The notes under the pieces were generated by a model. The model was not told where the DNA came from. It searched no databases and saw only the letters and a program-made list of their open reading frames with translations. Shown piece after piece: positions 8,429-16,794 of a stretch of 64,000 nucleotides of DNA. The stretch's first letter is position 1. Each line of letters starts with the position of its first letter. The position numbers and the translations under genes are program-made. This DNA is from Gemmatimonadaceae bacterium (GTDB lineage: Bacteria; Gemmatimonadota; Gemmatimonadetes; Gemmatimonadales; Gemmatimonadaceae), in assembly GCA_030835125.1 (NCBI GenBank), contig JAUQWM010000046.1:43728-107727 (forward strand). Reading direction: 5' to 3'.

Positions 8429-8458
8429 GTGCGGGGCGCGATCGCTCGCGCCCCGCAC
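8429..8458 (-). terminator. Intrinsic terminator of the small lipoprotein gene
   Basis: A perfect 13-bp stem GTGCGGGGCGCGA (8429-8441) / TCGCGCCCCGCAC (8446-8458) with a 4-base loop. On the minus strand it is followed by TGTTTT, so it terminates the leftward lipoprotein gene. It also lies 7 bases after the ygfZ-like gene and could stop rightward transcripts, though no T-run follows on that side. Confidence 0.85.
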
Positions 8459-8477
8459 TCGTCAGGCAGCTGCCTGG

Positions 8478-8660
8478 TTACATCTTCGACGTGTCCTTCT
8501 TCGCCGAGTCCGCCGGCGCAGCGCTGTCGGGCATGGCGTGCGTCATGGAATCGGCAGCGGGGGCAACGGCGGCGGCAGGCGAATCGGCCATCGGGGCCTC
8601 TTCGGACTTCGCGCAGGCGGCGAACACTACAACAGCGGCGGCAAGGACGAGGCGCTTCAT
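8478..8660 (-). CDS. Small Ala/Ser/Pro-rich lipoprotein, unknown function
   Basis: The 60-residue protein begins MKRLVLAAAVVVFAACAKS, a typical lipoprotein signal with the lipobox FAAC cut before Cys16. The mature part is low-complexity, rich in Ala, Ser, Pro, Asp and Met, and ends with lysines. The start at 8660 is set by a GGAG Shine-Dalgarno 6 bases upstream. It is the only leftward gene between rightward neighbours, with its own promoter and terminator. Function is unknown. Such short lipoproteins are usually anchored in the outer or inner membrane. Confidence 0.75.
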   Translation of the reverse strand: MKRLVLAAAVVVFAACAKSEEAPMADSPAAAVAPAADSMTHAMPDSAAPADSAKKDTSKM

Positions 8661-8978
8661 CGCAAACTCCGTTCTGGGACGAGGGGGGCGCTGGGGGACA
8701 CCCGCAGTCGCGGGCACAAAGCAGGCGCAGAAATCTAGGCATCCTGACCGTGCTGTCAAGTTTGGTTCGGGTGCCAAGTCCAATAAGGACAACAATTTCG
8801 GCGGTCGGCACCCCATCACCTGCTTGCCCGGTGCGGCGGGGGCGGTGGCGGTCGTCGCGCGCCTCCCGGGGATCGCGCCGGTCCGCGTGTCCCGGGTTGC
8901 GCGGACGCCCTGCCCTTCGCCGGTCCCGGGAGATAGGCTCCAGCGTAGCCCGCGCGGCCGCGAGGCCCGCGCCTAACG
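8661..8978. other. Divergent intergenic region between lipoprotein and AAA+ ATPase genes
   Basis: About 320 bases without a convincing gene. It holds the leftward promoter at 8732-8759. The rest is GC-rich and no clear rightward promoter was found. The octamer GCCTAACG (8971-8978) ends immediately before the ATG of the ATPase gene. Confidence 0.6.
8732..8759 (-). promoter_or_regulatory. Sigma-70 type promoter for lipoprotein gene
   Basis: On the minus strand TTGACA (8759-8754) is followed after 16 bases by TAGATT (8737-8732). It lies about 70 bases upstream of the lipoprotein start. The -35 box is a perfect consensus; the -10 matches 4 of 6. Confidence 0.55.
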
Positions 8979-10472
8979 ATGCCTCCTTCCCCACCCGTGG
9001 CTTCCGACCTGCCCCGCACCCTCGGCGCCCTCCGGCGCTCGCCTGCCGGCGCCCCCGACCGGGTGCTCCGCTCCGTGAAGGAAGAGGTCCGGCAGAACCT
9101 CATCGCCCGACTGCGCACGTCGGAGCCCATCTTCCCCGGCGTGGTCGGCTACGACGAGTCGGTGGTGCCGCAGCTCGTCAATGCCCTGCTCGCCCGACAC
9201 CACTTCATCCTCCTCGGCCTCCGCGGGCAGGCGAAGTCGCGGATCCTGCGCGCGCTGTCGTCGCTGCTCGATGACGTGATTCCCGTGGTCGAGGGCAGCG
9301 AGGTGAACGACAACCCGTACGCCCCCATCTCGCGGTTCGCCCGCACGCTCCTCGGTGAGGCGGGCGAGGACACACCCATCGCCTGGGTCGGGCGCGATGC
9401 GCGCTATGTCGAGAAGCTCGCCACACCCGACGTGACCATCGCCGACATCATCGGCGACGTCGACCCGATCCGCGCCGCCAGGGGTGGCCACGTGCTGTCG
9501 GATGAGCTCACGATGCACTACGGAATGCTGCCGCGCGCCAACCGGGGACTCTTCGCGCTGAACGAACTCCCGGACCTCGCCGGGAAGGTGCAGGTCGGCC
9601 TCTTCAACATCATGCAGGAGGGCGACGTCCAGATCAAAGGCTACCCGGTGCGGCTGCCCCTGGACGTCCTGCTCTGCTTCACGGCCAACCCCGAGGATTA
9701 CACGGCGCGCGGCAAGATCATCACCCCGCTCAAGGACCGGATCGGGAGCGAGATCACCACGCACTACCCGGACACCGTCGACCTGGGGATGCAGATCACC
9801 GCGCAGGAAGCGTGGACGGATCGCGGGCTGCTCCCGGTGCGGATCCCCGACTTCGTGGCGGAGGTGATCGAGCGCGTGGCATTCGAGGCGCGCATCGACA
9901 AGAGGATCGACCGCCGGTCGGGGGTCTCGCAGCGCATGCCCATCTCCCTCATGGAGGGGGTCGTGTCGAACGCGGAGCGTCGCGCCATCCGCCTCGGCGA
10001 GCGCGAGGTGGTGCCGAGGCTCTCCGACCTGTACGCCGCGCTGCCGGCCATCACAGGCAAGATCGAGCTGGAGTATGAGGGTGAGCTGGTCGGGGCCGCG
10101 TCGATCGCCCGCGAACTGATCCGTCGCGCGGCGGAGGCGACGTTCCGCGGCAGAGCCGGGGGCGTCAACACCGACGCGCCGGTCATGTGGTTCGACGAGG
10201 GCAGCGCGCTGCAGGTGGCCGACGACGTGGACACCGCGGCGATGCACCAGGCGTTCGGCACCGTGCCGGGCCTGCTGGGGGTCGTGCACCACGTCGGCCT
10301 GGCGCGCGAAGGTGACAGCGCCACCGCGGTGGCGGCGTGCGAGCTCGTGCTCGAGGCCCTGGTGGCGCGGCGCAAGATCTCGCGCTCCGATACGGGGCAC
10401 TACGGACGCGCGCACCCGGAGCCACGTCGCCGGCCCGACCAGGACCTCTTTGGCGGCGGCCTGAGTGCCTGA
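8979..10472 (+). CDS. MoxR/Mg-chelatase-like AAA+ ATPase
   Basis: The 497-residue AAA+ protein resembles the ChlI/MoxR clade. Its Walker A is GLRGQAKS (about 80-87, Lys86), with Ala in place of the last Gly. The Walker B region reads GLFALNELPDL, with Asn-Glu instead of Asp-Glu. A sensor-1 segment follows in CFTANPEDYTARGKI, then DRIGSEITTHYP. ATPases of this clade work with a VWA-domain partner to remodel or insert cofactors into target proteins. A VWA protein is encoded 2.5 kb downstream (12996-14267) and is the likely partner. The start is ATG 8979. The stop overlaps the acetyltransferase gene by 8 bases. Confidence 0.85.
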   Translation: MPPSPPVASDLPRTLGALRRSPAGAPDRVLRSVKEEVRQNLIARLRTSEPIFPGVVGYDESVVPQLVNALLARHHFILLGLRGQAKSRILRALSSLLDDVIPVVEGSEVNDNPYAPISRFARTLLGEAGEDTPIAWVGRDARYVEKLATPDVTIADIIGDVDPIRAARGGHVLSDELTMHYGMLPRANRGLFALNELPDLAGKVQVGLFNIMQEGDVQIKGYPVRLPLDVLLCFTANPEDYTARGKIITPLKDRIGSEITTHYPDTVDLGMQITAQEAWTDRGLLPVRIPDFVAEVIERVAFEARIDKRIDRRSGVSQRMPISLMEGVVSNAERRAIRLGEREVVPRLSDLYAALPAITGKIELEYEGELVGAASIARELIRRAAEATFRGRAGGVNTDAPVMWFDEGSALQVADDVDTAAMHQAFGTVPGLLGVVHHVGLAREGDSATAVAACELVLEALVARRKISRSDTGHYGRAHPEPRRRPDQDLFGGGLSA

Positions 10473-11010
10473 CGAGTCCCGCGTCCACGACGCGAAGGCG
10501 GCGCGGCGCGGTCGCGCCGCCGACGCGGTCCCGAGCCTCACCGTCCGGCGCGCCGTCCCGGCCGACCTGGAGCAGGTGGCCGCGATGCGGCTGGCGCTGC
10601 TCCAGGAGGAAGCGGACAACCCGCTGTTCGCGAACCCGCATCCCGGGGCTGCCGGGCGCGCGCTCCGCCTGACGAGACGCCAGCTCGCGACGCCGGGCCA
10701 GGTCTTCTTCGTGGCGGCCCACGGCGATCGCCTCGTCGGCATGTTGCGGTGCCGGGCGGCGCGCCGGACGCCGCTGGTCGTGGATGCCCACCAGGCTGTG
10801 GTGACCACGGCCTACGTGGTCCCGTCGGGGCGGCGGCGCGGCGTGCTGCGCGCGCTGGTCCACGCCGCGGAGCAGTGGTGCCGCGCCAATGGCCTCGCCG
10901 GCATGCGCCTCCAGTGCGCCCTCGGCAATGCCGGCGGCCGGAGCGCGTGGGAGTCGCTGGGCTTCGAGCCCGCGGAAGTGCTCTACATTCGCGCCGTCGC
11001 AGGCGCCTGA
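10465..11010 (+). CDS. GNAT-family N-acetyltransferase
   Basis: A 181-residue protein whose last 150 residues fit the GNAT fold: LTVRRAVPADLEQVAAMRLAL at the first strand and helix, then the acetyl-CoA loop region AYVVPSGRRRGVLRALVHAAEQW (about 113-135) and GFEPAEVLY at the end. The target is unknown. The GTG start uses GTGCCTGACGAG, the same junction sequence as glcD/glcE, overlapping the ATPase stop by 8 bases. Translational coupling to the ATPase gene is likely. Confidence 0.8.
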   Translation: MPDESRVHDAKAARRGRAADAVPSLTVRRAVPADLEQVAAMRLALLQEEADNPLFANPHPGAAGRALRLTRRQLATPGQVFFVAAHGDRLVGMLRCRAARRTPLVVDAHQAVVTTAYVVPSGRRRGVLRALVHAAEQWCRANGLAGMRLQCALGNAGGRSAWESLGFEPAEVLYIRAVAGA

Positions 11011-11012
11011 CG

Positions 11013-11663
11013 ATGCCGGCCATCACGGTCACGCGTCAGTTCGGCTCCGGTGGCGGCGAGCTGGCGCGACGCGTGGCCGACGCCCTGGGCTGGCGTCTCT
11101 TCGACAACGCCTTCATCGACGGCATCGCCCGCGGCCTGCGCGCGACACCGGCCTCGGTCCAGGCGATCGACGAGCGCTCCCCGTCACTCGCCGAGCGCCT
11201 TGCGGACGCGCTGACCCTCGGGACCGGCGAGGTCGTGTCGGCGTCGCTCACCAGCCCGCTGCCGCCGACCGAACAGCGCATCGCCGACGTCACGCACCAC
11301 ATCATCGACGAGGCGATCGCCCGCGGGCCGGTGGTCCTGGTGGGTCGTGGCGCCCAGTCCTACCTGGCGAAGCACGCCGACGTCATCCATGTGCTCTGCT
11401 GTGCGCCACACGAAGCGCGGGTCGCCCGCGTGATGCAGCGTGACGGACTCTCGGCGGATGAGGCAGACCGCCTGGTGAAGGAGAAGAACCAGCAGCGCGG
11501 GCACTACGTGCGCCGCCACTTCAACCGTGACTGGCTGGCGCCCGAGCACTACCACCTCGCGCTCAACACCGCCTGGCTCGGCCTCGATCGCTGCATCGAC
11601 ATGGTCCTGGAGCTGGCCGCCGAGCGGTTCGGTGCCCAGGCCACGCCGAAGGACACCGGGTAG
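11013..11663 (+). CDS. Cytidylate kinase-like family protein
   Basis: The 216-residue protein belongs to the cytidylate-kinase-like group. It opens with the nucleotide-binding loop TVTRQFGSGGGELARRVADAL, a P-loop variant (GSGGGE) typical of this uncharacterised group and different from the GxxGxGKS of true Cmk. VVLVGRGAQSYL and HVLCCAPHEARVARV match the core and LID regions. The substrate is not known. It starts 2 bases after the acetyltransferase stop and converges with the MFS gene 5 bases downstream. Confidence 0.8.
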   Translation: MPAITVTRQFGSGGGELARRVADALGWRLFDNAFIDGIARGLRATPASVQAIDERSPSLAERLADALTLGTGEVVSASLTSPLPPTEQRIADVTHHIIDEAIARGPVVLVGRGAQSYLAKHADVIHVLCCAPHEARVARVMQRDGLSADEADRLVKEKNQQRGHYVRRHFNRDWLAPEHYHLALNTAWLGLDRCIDMVLELAAERFGAQATPKDTG

Positions 11664-11668
11664 CCGGT

Positions 11669-12895
11669 TCAGAGGTCCCGCACTTCGGGGAAGCGCCGGA
11701 ACAGCCACCAGCCGAAGGCGAGCATGCCTACCGCGGCGCCGCCGATGGCCCAGTGCACGCCGATGACCCCGGCGACCGCACCGGCCGCGAACGCGCCGAG
11801 CACCTGCGGCAACCCCACGACGATGAGCGAGTAGATCGACATCAGCCGGCCGCGGTACTCGTCAGGCACCATGGTCTGCAGCAACCCGTTGGCCATGGCG
11901 TTGTTCACGATCATCAGGAATCCGGTGGCCAGCAGGAGCGGATAGGCGAGGGCCGGTTGCCGCACCGTCGACAGCACGAGCAGCAGCGCGGCGTACGACA
12001 TCGAGGTGCGGATGACGAGCGGGCCGCGCCGGACGTGCAGCCCGGCCCCAGCGAGCGCCAGGGCGCCGATGAGCCCGCCGATGCCCAGTACCGACAGCAT
12101 CACCCCGTAGCCGCCCGCCCCGAGTCCCAGGCGGTCGCGCGCGAGCACCGGCATCAGCGCGATGTACGGCACGCCAAGCACCGAGAAGACCGTGACCAGC
12201 TCGAGGATCGCGCGCACCGGGCGCTCGCGCAGGGCGTACCCGAGTCCCTCCCGGATCTGCTCGATCGGCGCGCCGCCGACCCGCGGCGGTTGCCACGGCG
12301 GGAGCCGGACCCGCGAGAGCCCGATGAGCACCGTGAGGTAGCTGACCGCGTTGACCGCGAAGCACCACGCCATCCCCAGGTTGGCGATGAGGACCGCCCC
12401 GATGGCCGGCCCGATGATGCGCGCCAGGTTGAATCCGCTCGAGTTGAGGGCGATGGCGTCGCGCAGGTCCTCACGGCCGACCAGGTCGATCATCATCGAC
12501 TGGCGGGCGGGGATCTCGACGCTGGCCACCGCCCCCCCGAACAGCGCGAGCGCGACCAGCGCACCGACCGTGACGTGGCCGGTCAGCGTCAGCCACCAGA
12601 GCAGGACGGCCTCGAACAGGAGAAGAGCCTGCGCGATGGTCACCAGCCGCAGCTTGTTGCTCCGGTCGATGAGCACGCCGGCCGGCAGGGAGAACAGGAG
12701 GATGGGAAGCGAGCCCGACGCGACGACGAGTCCAACGACGAACGCGCTGTTGGACAGCTCCAGCGCGAGCCACCCCAGCGCCATCGATTGCATCCAGGAA
12801 CCGATGAGCGAGAGCGTCTGCCCGACCCAGAACGCGCGGAAGTTCCGGTGCGTGATGAGCACACGGAACGGGTTGAACCGGGTCAGGACGATCAT
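11669..12895 (-). CDS. MFS transporter (EntS-like efflux family)
   Basis: The 408-residue protein has about 12 predicted membrane helices and resembles the EntS/MFS_3 exporters. NFRAFWVGQTLSLIGSWMQ at the first helix and AGVLIDRSNKLRLV, the conserved loop 2-3 motif A variant, are clear. ARQSMMIDLVGREDLRDAIALNSS is typical of this subfamily. The substrate cannot be deduced. It is the only leftward gene in this stretch and splits the AAA+ ATPase from its probable VWA partner. Confidence 0.85.
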   Translation of the reverse strand: MIVLTRFNPFRVLITHRNFRAFWVGQTLSLIGSWMQSMALGWLALELSNSAFVVGLVVASGSLPILLFSLPAGVLIDRSNKLRLVTIAQALLLFEAVLLWWLTLTGHVTVGALVALALFGGAVASVEIPARQSMMIDLVGREDLRDAIALNSSGFNLARIIGPAIGAVLIANLGMAWCFAVNAVSYLTVLIGLSRVRLPPWQPPRVGGAPIEQIREGLGYALRERPVRAILELVTVFSVLGVPYIALMPVLARDRLGLGAGGYGVMLSVLGIGGLIGALALAGAGLHVRRGPLVIRTSMSYAALLLVLSTVRQPALAYPLLLATGFLMIVNNAMANGLLQTMVPDEYRGRLMSIYSLIVVGLPQVLGAFAAGAVAGVIGVHWAIGGAAVGMLAFGWWLFRRFPEVRDL

Positions 12896-12908
12896 GGGGT
12901 AAACTTAG

Positions 12909-12929
12909 GGCAGCGGGCAGAGGGCAGAG
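12909..12929. repeat. Short heptanucleotide array (GGGCAGN x3)
   Basis: Three 7-base units GGGCAGC, GGGCAGA, GGGCAGA lie in the divergent gap between the MFS and VWA genes. The reverse complement of the CTGCCCN units at 2739-2787 gives the same unit, so the two sites belong to one repeat family. Confidence 0.6.
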
Positions 12930-12995
12930 CGCCGGGGCTCACGCCCGCACTATCTTCCGGGGGAATCGCCCCCGCCTTCTCCCAGCCCATCTCGA

Positions 12996-14267
12996 ATGCA
13001 CACCTACTCCAGGTTCGTTCCGGGCGATGGGGACGCCGTCGACCTCGAGGCCCTCCTCGAGCAGATGGCCGACTTCCTGCTCCAGTCCGGCTTTGCCGGC
13101 GGGCCGATGTCGCACCCCTGGTGGGGGGAGACCGGTGAGGAGGCCGACCACTCCCTCGAGGCCCTCAAGCGCGCGATCCTCCAGGCGCTGATCGACAGCG
13201 GCCAGTTCACCCCCGAGCTGCTGGACGCGATGCGCGGCGGCGGAGACGCGGAATCCGAGGCGACGCTCTCGGCACTCCTCGACCAGCTCGTGCAACGCCT
13301 GGTCGACCAGGGCTACCTCTCGGTGCAGGCGCCGCCACGCGTGGCCGACGGGTACCAGCCCCTCGAGGGACGCGGCGGGCTCGCGCAGGCCGCCTCGCGC
13401 GACGTGCAGTTCCGCCTCAACGAGAAGGGCATCGACTTCCTCGGCTACAAGGCGCTCCGCCACATCCTCGGATCGTTAGGCAGGAGCAGCGTCGGGAGCC
13501 ACGACACGCCGTACCTCGCCACCGGCGTCGAGGCCGACGGCGCGAGCAAGGCCTATGCGTTCGGCGACACGCTGAACCTCGACGTCAACGCCACCCTCAC
13601 CCGGGCGCTCGCCCGCACCGGCTCCCTCGGGTTCCCGCTCGACCTCGACTACCCCGACCTGATGGTCCATCAGGCGGAGTTCCGGTCGTCGTGCGCGACG
13701 GTCCTGCTGCTCGACACCTCCCACTCGATGATCCTGTACGGCGAGGACCGCTTCACGCCGGCCAAGAAGGTGGCGCTCGCGCTCACGCACCTCATCCGCA
13801 CCCAGTATCCGGGCGACACGATCCGGGTAGTGCTCTTTCACGACTCCGCCGAGGAAATCCCGCTGGCCACGCTGGCCCAGGCCCAGGTGGGGCCGTACCA
13901 CACGAACACGGCCGAGGGACTGCGCCTCGCGCGACGCATCCTGCTCGCGCAGCGGAAGGACATGCGCCAGATCGTCATGATCACCGACGGCAAGCCGAGC
14001 GCGCTCACGATGCCGGGCGGCGCGATCTACCGGAACGCGATGGGACTCGACGACGAAGTCATCAGCGCGACGCTGCGCGAGGTGGCCGAGTGCCGGCGCT
14101 CGGGCATCGTGATCAACACCTTCATGCTCGCACGCGACCGGGCCCTCGTGCAGTTCGTGAAGCGCGTGGCGGCGCTGAGCCGCGGCAAGGCGTACTTCAC
14201 CAACACCATGACTCTGGGACAGTTCATCCTCATGGACTTCCTGCGCCGGAAGACAATGCGATCGTGA
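12996..14267 (+). CDS. VWA-domain protein (MoxR/Mg-chelatase partner type)
   Basis: The 423-residue protein has an N-terminal helical region (about 1-225) and a C-terminal von Willebrand factor A domain. The metal-ion-dependent adhesion site reads DTSHS (Asp240, Ser242, Ser244), and ITDGKPSA supplies the later MIDAS aspartate. Such proteins act with MoxR/ChlI ATPases; the partner is probably the ATPase encoded at 8979-10472. No signal peptide is seen, so it is cytoplasmic. Its stop overlaps a short GTG frame that runs towards the hom leader region. Confidence 0.85.
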   Translation: MHTYSRFVPGDGDAVDLEALLEQMADFLLQSGFAGGPMSHPWWGETGEEADHSLEALKRAILQALIDSGQFTPELLDAMRGGGDAESEATLSALLDQLVQRLVDQGYLSVQAPPRVADGYQPLEGRGGLAQAASRDVQFRLNEKGIDFLGYKALRHILGSLGRSSVGSHDTPYLATGVEADGASKAYAFGDTLNLDVNATLTRALARTGSLGFPLDLDYPDLMVHQAEFRSSCATVLLLDTSHSMILYGEDRFTPAKKVALALTHLIRTQYPGDTIRVVLFHDSAEEIPLATLAQAQVGPYHTNTAEGLRLARRILLAQRKDMRQIVMITDGKPSALTMPGGAIYRNAMGLDDEVISATLREVAECRRSGIVINTFMLARDRALVQFVKRVAALSRGKAYFTNTMTLGQFILMDFLRRKTMRS

Positions 14268-14335
14268 CGGTAACGTCCGCGGCACGCGGAGCTGTCGCTT
14301 CCCGATTCCCGACTTCGACTCCCCTTGCGCAGTGA
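14264..14335 (+). other. Possible leader peptide upstream of homoserine dehydrogenase
   Basis: A 23-codon frame starts at GTG 14264, overlapping the VWA stop, and ends at TGA 14335. It contains four threonine codons (two near the start, two near the end). It precedes an attenuator-like hairpin set at 14417-14458. Whether it is translated is unknown. Threonine enrichment is modest compared with the E. coli thr leader, so this is only a suggestion. Confidence 0.2.
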
Positions 14336-14416
14336 AGACGAGCGCGATACCGTAGGATTCACAATCGAACTTCGTGGTCATTTGCGGCGTATTGCGGCCA
14401 CGTAAAACAAACGCTA

Positions 14417-14458
14417 AAAAGCCACTTGTCCCGGGGCTTTTCGCCATCCGGGACTTTT
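14417..14458 (+). promoter_or_regulatory. Attenuator-like mutually exclusive hairpins before hom-thrC
   Basis: One hairpin pairs GTCCCGG (14428-14434) with CCGGGAC (14448-14454) and is followed by TTTT, as an intrinsic terminator would be. A competing hairpin pairs AAAAGCC (14417-14423) with GGCTTTT (14435-14441) and encloses the left arm of the first, so both cannot form together. It sits 46 bases before the hom ATG. Regulation by attenuation is inference from this geometry. Confidence 0.35.
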
Positions 14459-14503
14459 GCGTCCCTGGGTGACGAGACCCGGGGTGGGTGGGGGAGAACG
14501 GAC

Positions 14504-15472
14504 ATGGCTCCACCCATCGTGCGCCTCGGCCTCATCGGCTGTGGCACCGTCGGATCGGCGTTCGCCGAGCAGTTGCTCGCTCGGGAACCACAACTCGCCG
14601 GGCGCATCGGCGCCCGGATCCACCTTGCCCGCGTCGCCGTGCGCGACGCCCTCAAGTCGCGGCCGGTGCCGCGCCGGCTCGTGACCACCGACGCCGGCGA
14701 CCTCGCCGCCGATCCGGACATCGACGTCGTCGTCGAAGCCAGCGGCGCGGCGCCTTCGCCGGGGTGGATCTGCGCCGCGCTCGGCCGCGGCGCGTGCGTC
14801 GTCACCGCCGGCAAGCAGGCGGTCGCCAGGACGCCGGCACTCCTCGAACGACTCGTCAGGCGGGACCAGCGCCTCTGGTGCGAGGGCGCCGTGGCGGCCG
14901 GCGTGCCGGTGGTCCGTGCCCTGCGCGAGTCACTGGCCGGGGAGGAGATCCACTCGATCCGCGGCGTTTTGAACGGCACCAGCACGTACCTGCTCACCCG
15001 CATCGAAGCCGGCGCAACGATCGACGCGGCGCTGGCGGAGGCACGGGCGCTGGGGTTCGCCGAGGCCGATGCCCGCGCCGACCTCGATGGCTCGGACGCC
15101 GCGGCGAAGCTCGCCATCCTCGGCACGCTGGCGTGGAGGGCACCGCTGCTGGTGGACCACGTCTCGGTGACGGGCATCGATGCCGTCCTGCCACTGGCCA
15201 GGGAAGGCGGCTGGCGGCTGGTGGCGACGGCGATCCGCGAGGGCGACCGGGTGCGCGCGATCGTGCGGCCCGAGCGCCTGCATCCCGGCGATCCGCTCGC
15301 GTCGGCCAGCGGCGTGCTGAACGTCGTCGAGGTACGCGCGGCACTCGCCGGCGTGCTGACGTGGAGCGGCGCCGGGGCCGGCGGCGCGGCCACGGCGTCG
15401 GCGGTGCTCGGCGACACGCTGTCCGCGGCCCGCCAGGCCCTGCGACGGATGCGGGCGAGGGTCGCGGCATGA
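14504..15472 (+). CDS. hom: Homoserine dehydrogenase
   Basis: The 322-residue enzyme reduces aspartate semialdehyde to homoserine. It has the Rossmann loop GLIGCGTVGSAF (about 9-20), the substrate region GVLNGTSTYLLTRIE (about 155-169) and the catalytic signature ARADLDGSDAAAKLAIL with the conserved Asp and Lys. There is no fused aspartokinase and no C-terminal ACT domain, so feedback by threonine through ACT is not expected. ATG 14504 has a strong GGGGGAG Shine-Dalgarno. The stop overlaps thrC by 4 bases (ATGA). Confidence 0.9.
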   Translation: MAPPIVRLGLIGCGTVGSAFAEQLLAREPQLAGRIGARIHLARVAVRDALKSRPVPRRLVTTDAGDLAADPDIDVVVEASGAAPSPGWICAALGRGACVVTAGKQAVARTPALLERLVRRDQRLWCEGAVAAGVPVVRALRESLAGEEIHSIRGVLNGTSTYLLTRIEAGATIDAALAEARALGFAEADARADLDGSDAAAKLAILGTLAWRAPLLVDHVSVTGIDAVLPLAREGGWRLVATAIREGDRVRAIVRPERLHPGDPLASASGVLNVVEVRAALAGVLTWSGAGAGGAATASAVLGDTLSAARQALRRMRARVAA

Positions 15473-16728
15473 CGGCGACCGCCCCCCGCGCCGCGGTCAC
15501 GCTAACGCCGCACCCGCTCCGCTGCGCCGCCTGCGACCAGCCGCACGACGCCGCGCCCACGCACGTGTGCCCATCCTGCCTCGGGCCGCTCGAGCCTCGT
15601 TATGACCCGCGGCGATTCCTGCCCGACCGCGCCGAGATCTCGGCGAGGCCGCGATCCCTCTGGCGGTACCGCGAGTGGCTGCCGTTCACGGGGCGTCCGG
15701 CCCGCTGCCTGACCGCCGGCTGGACGCCGTTGGTCGACGCGCCCCGCCTGGCGTCGGCGTTAGGCGTGGCGCGGTGCGTGGTCAAGCACGACGCCGGGTC
15801 CTTCCCGTCGCTGAGCTTCAAGGACCGGGTCGTCGCCACGGCGCTGAACGCTGCCCACGCCTTCGGGCTGCCCGTGGTCGGCTGCGCCTCGACCGGCAAC
15901 CTGGCCAACGCCCTCGCCGCCGCCGCCGCGCGCGAGGGACTCGATGCCTGGATCTTCATCCCCCACGACCTGGAGCCCGCCAAGGTGGCAGCGACCACCG
16001 TGTTCGGCCCGCGGCTGGTGCGCGTCCGCGGGACGTATGACGACGTGAACCGGCTCTGCGCGCAGGTCGCGGATCGCTTCGGCTGGGGGATCGTGAACGT
16101 GAACCTGCGCCCGTACTACGGCGAGGGCTCGAAGACGATGGCGTTCGAGATCGCCGAGCAGCTTGGCTGGCGGCTGCCGGACACGGTGGTCGCGCCGATG
16201 GCGGGCGGATCGCTCGTGACGAAACTGGCGAAGGGGTTCGGCGAGTTCCTCGATGCGGGACTGGTGCATGGCGTGCCGCCGCGACTGTTCGGCGCCCAGG
16301 CGGCCGGGTGCGCGCCGATCGTGCGGCTGGTGCATCGCGGGGACGACACGCTGGTCCCGGAGCGCCCGGCGACGATCGCGAAGTCCCTGGCGATCGGGAA
16401 TCCCGCCGACGGGCGGTACGCGGCGCGGGCCATCCGCTCGTCAGGCGGCTGGGCCGCGGCGGTGGACGACCCCGCGATCGTCGAGGGCATCCGGTTGCTG
16501 GCGGAGACGTGCGGGATCTTCGGGGAGACCGCGGCGGGCGTGACCGTCGCCGCCGCGCGCCAGCTCGCGAAGGATGGTCACCTCACGCCGGATGACGAGG
16601 TGGTGCTCTGCATCACCGGTCACGGGCTGAAGACCGTGGACGTCGTGGCTGGCGACGTGCGCATCCCCGACCCAATCGCGCCAAGGCTGTCCGAAGTCTC
16701 CGCCCTCGTGTCCGCCAATGGGGCCTGA
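15469..16728 (+). CDS. thrC: Threonine synthase (PLP-dependent)
   Basis: The 419-residue PLP enzyme converts O-phosphohomoserine to threonine. It has an N-terminal zinc-ribbon-like CAAC...CPSC, the PLP-lysine motif SFKDR (about residue 120) and GCASTGNLANALAAAAAREG for phosphate binding. MAGGSLVTKLAKG provides the cofactor phosphate loop. It lies directly downstream of hom. The neighbouring MoaD-like carrier and MoeB-like enzyme leave open that this protein, or a pathway using its substrate, handles sulfur transfer. Threonine synthase is the conservative call. Confidence 0.85.
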   Translation: MTATAPRAAVTLTPHPLRCAACDQPHDAAPTHVCPSCLGPLEPRYDPRRFLPDRAEISARPRSLWRYREWLPFTGRPARCLTAGWTPLVDAPRLASALGVARCVVKHDAGSFPSLSFKDRVVATALNAAHAFGLPVVGCASTGNLANALAAAAAREGLDAWIFIPHDLEPAKVAATTVFGPRLVRVRGTYDDVNRLCAQVADRFGWGIVNVNLRPYYGEGSKTMAFEIAEQLGWRLPDTVVAPMAGGSLVTKLAKGFGEFLDAGLVHGVPPRLFGAQAAGCAPIVRLVHRGDDTLVPERPATIAKSLAIGNPADGRYAARAIRSSGGWAAAVDDPAIVEGIRLLAETCGIFGETAAGVTVAAARQLAKDGHLTPDDEVVLCITGHGLKTVDVVAGDVRIPDPIAPRLSEVSALVSANGA

Positions 16729-16736
16729 CCCCATTG
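16716..16736 (+). other. Hairpin spanning the thrC stop codon
   Basis: Perfect 8-bp inverted repeat CAATGGGG (16716-16723) / CCCCATTG (16729-16736) with the loop CCTGA, which contains the thrC TGA. There is no T-run, so it is not a classic terminator. It might protect or pause the transcript before the downstream repeat array. Confidence 0.4.
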
Positions 16737-16738
16737 CC

Positions 16739-16794
16739 CGACCTCCGACCTCCGACCTCCGACCTCCGACCTCCGACCTCTGACCTCGAACCTC
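16739..16794. repeat. Heptanucleotide tandem array (CGACCTC x6 plus two variants)
   Basis: Eight consecutive 7-base units: six CGACCTC, then TGACCTC and GAACCTC, filling the gap between thrC and the sulfur-carrier gene and ending immediately before its ATG. Any Shine-Dalgarno for that gene would have to lie within the repeat, and none is obvious. The same unit recurs at 24706-24737. Confidence 0.85.

Noticed and set aside
11753..13138. Rightward 461-codon frame opposite the MFS gene
   Set aside because: Charged, low-complexity translation (many Arg, Asp, Gln, His) antisense to a clear transporter.
14488..16728. Long rightward frame whose first part runs out of frame through hom
   Set aside because: Only the last part is thrC. 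The upstream part is a shadow; the true thrC start at 15469 overlaps the hom stop by 4 bases.
16739..16794. Tandem heptamers considered as a CRISPR array
   Set aside because: Units are 7 bases with no spacers and no cas genes are present.
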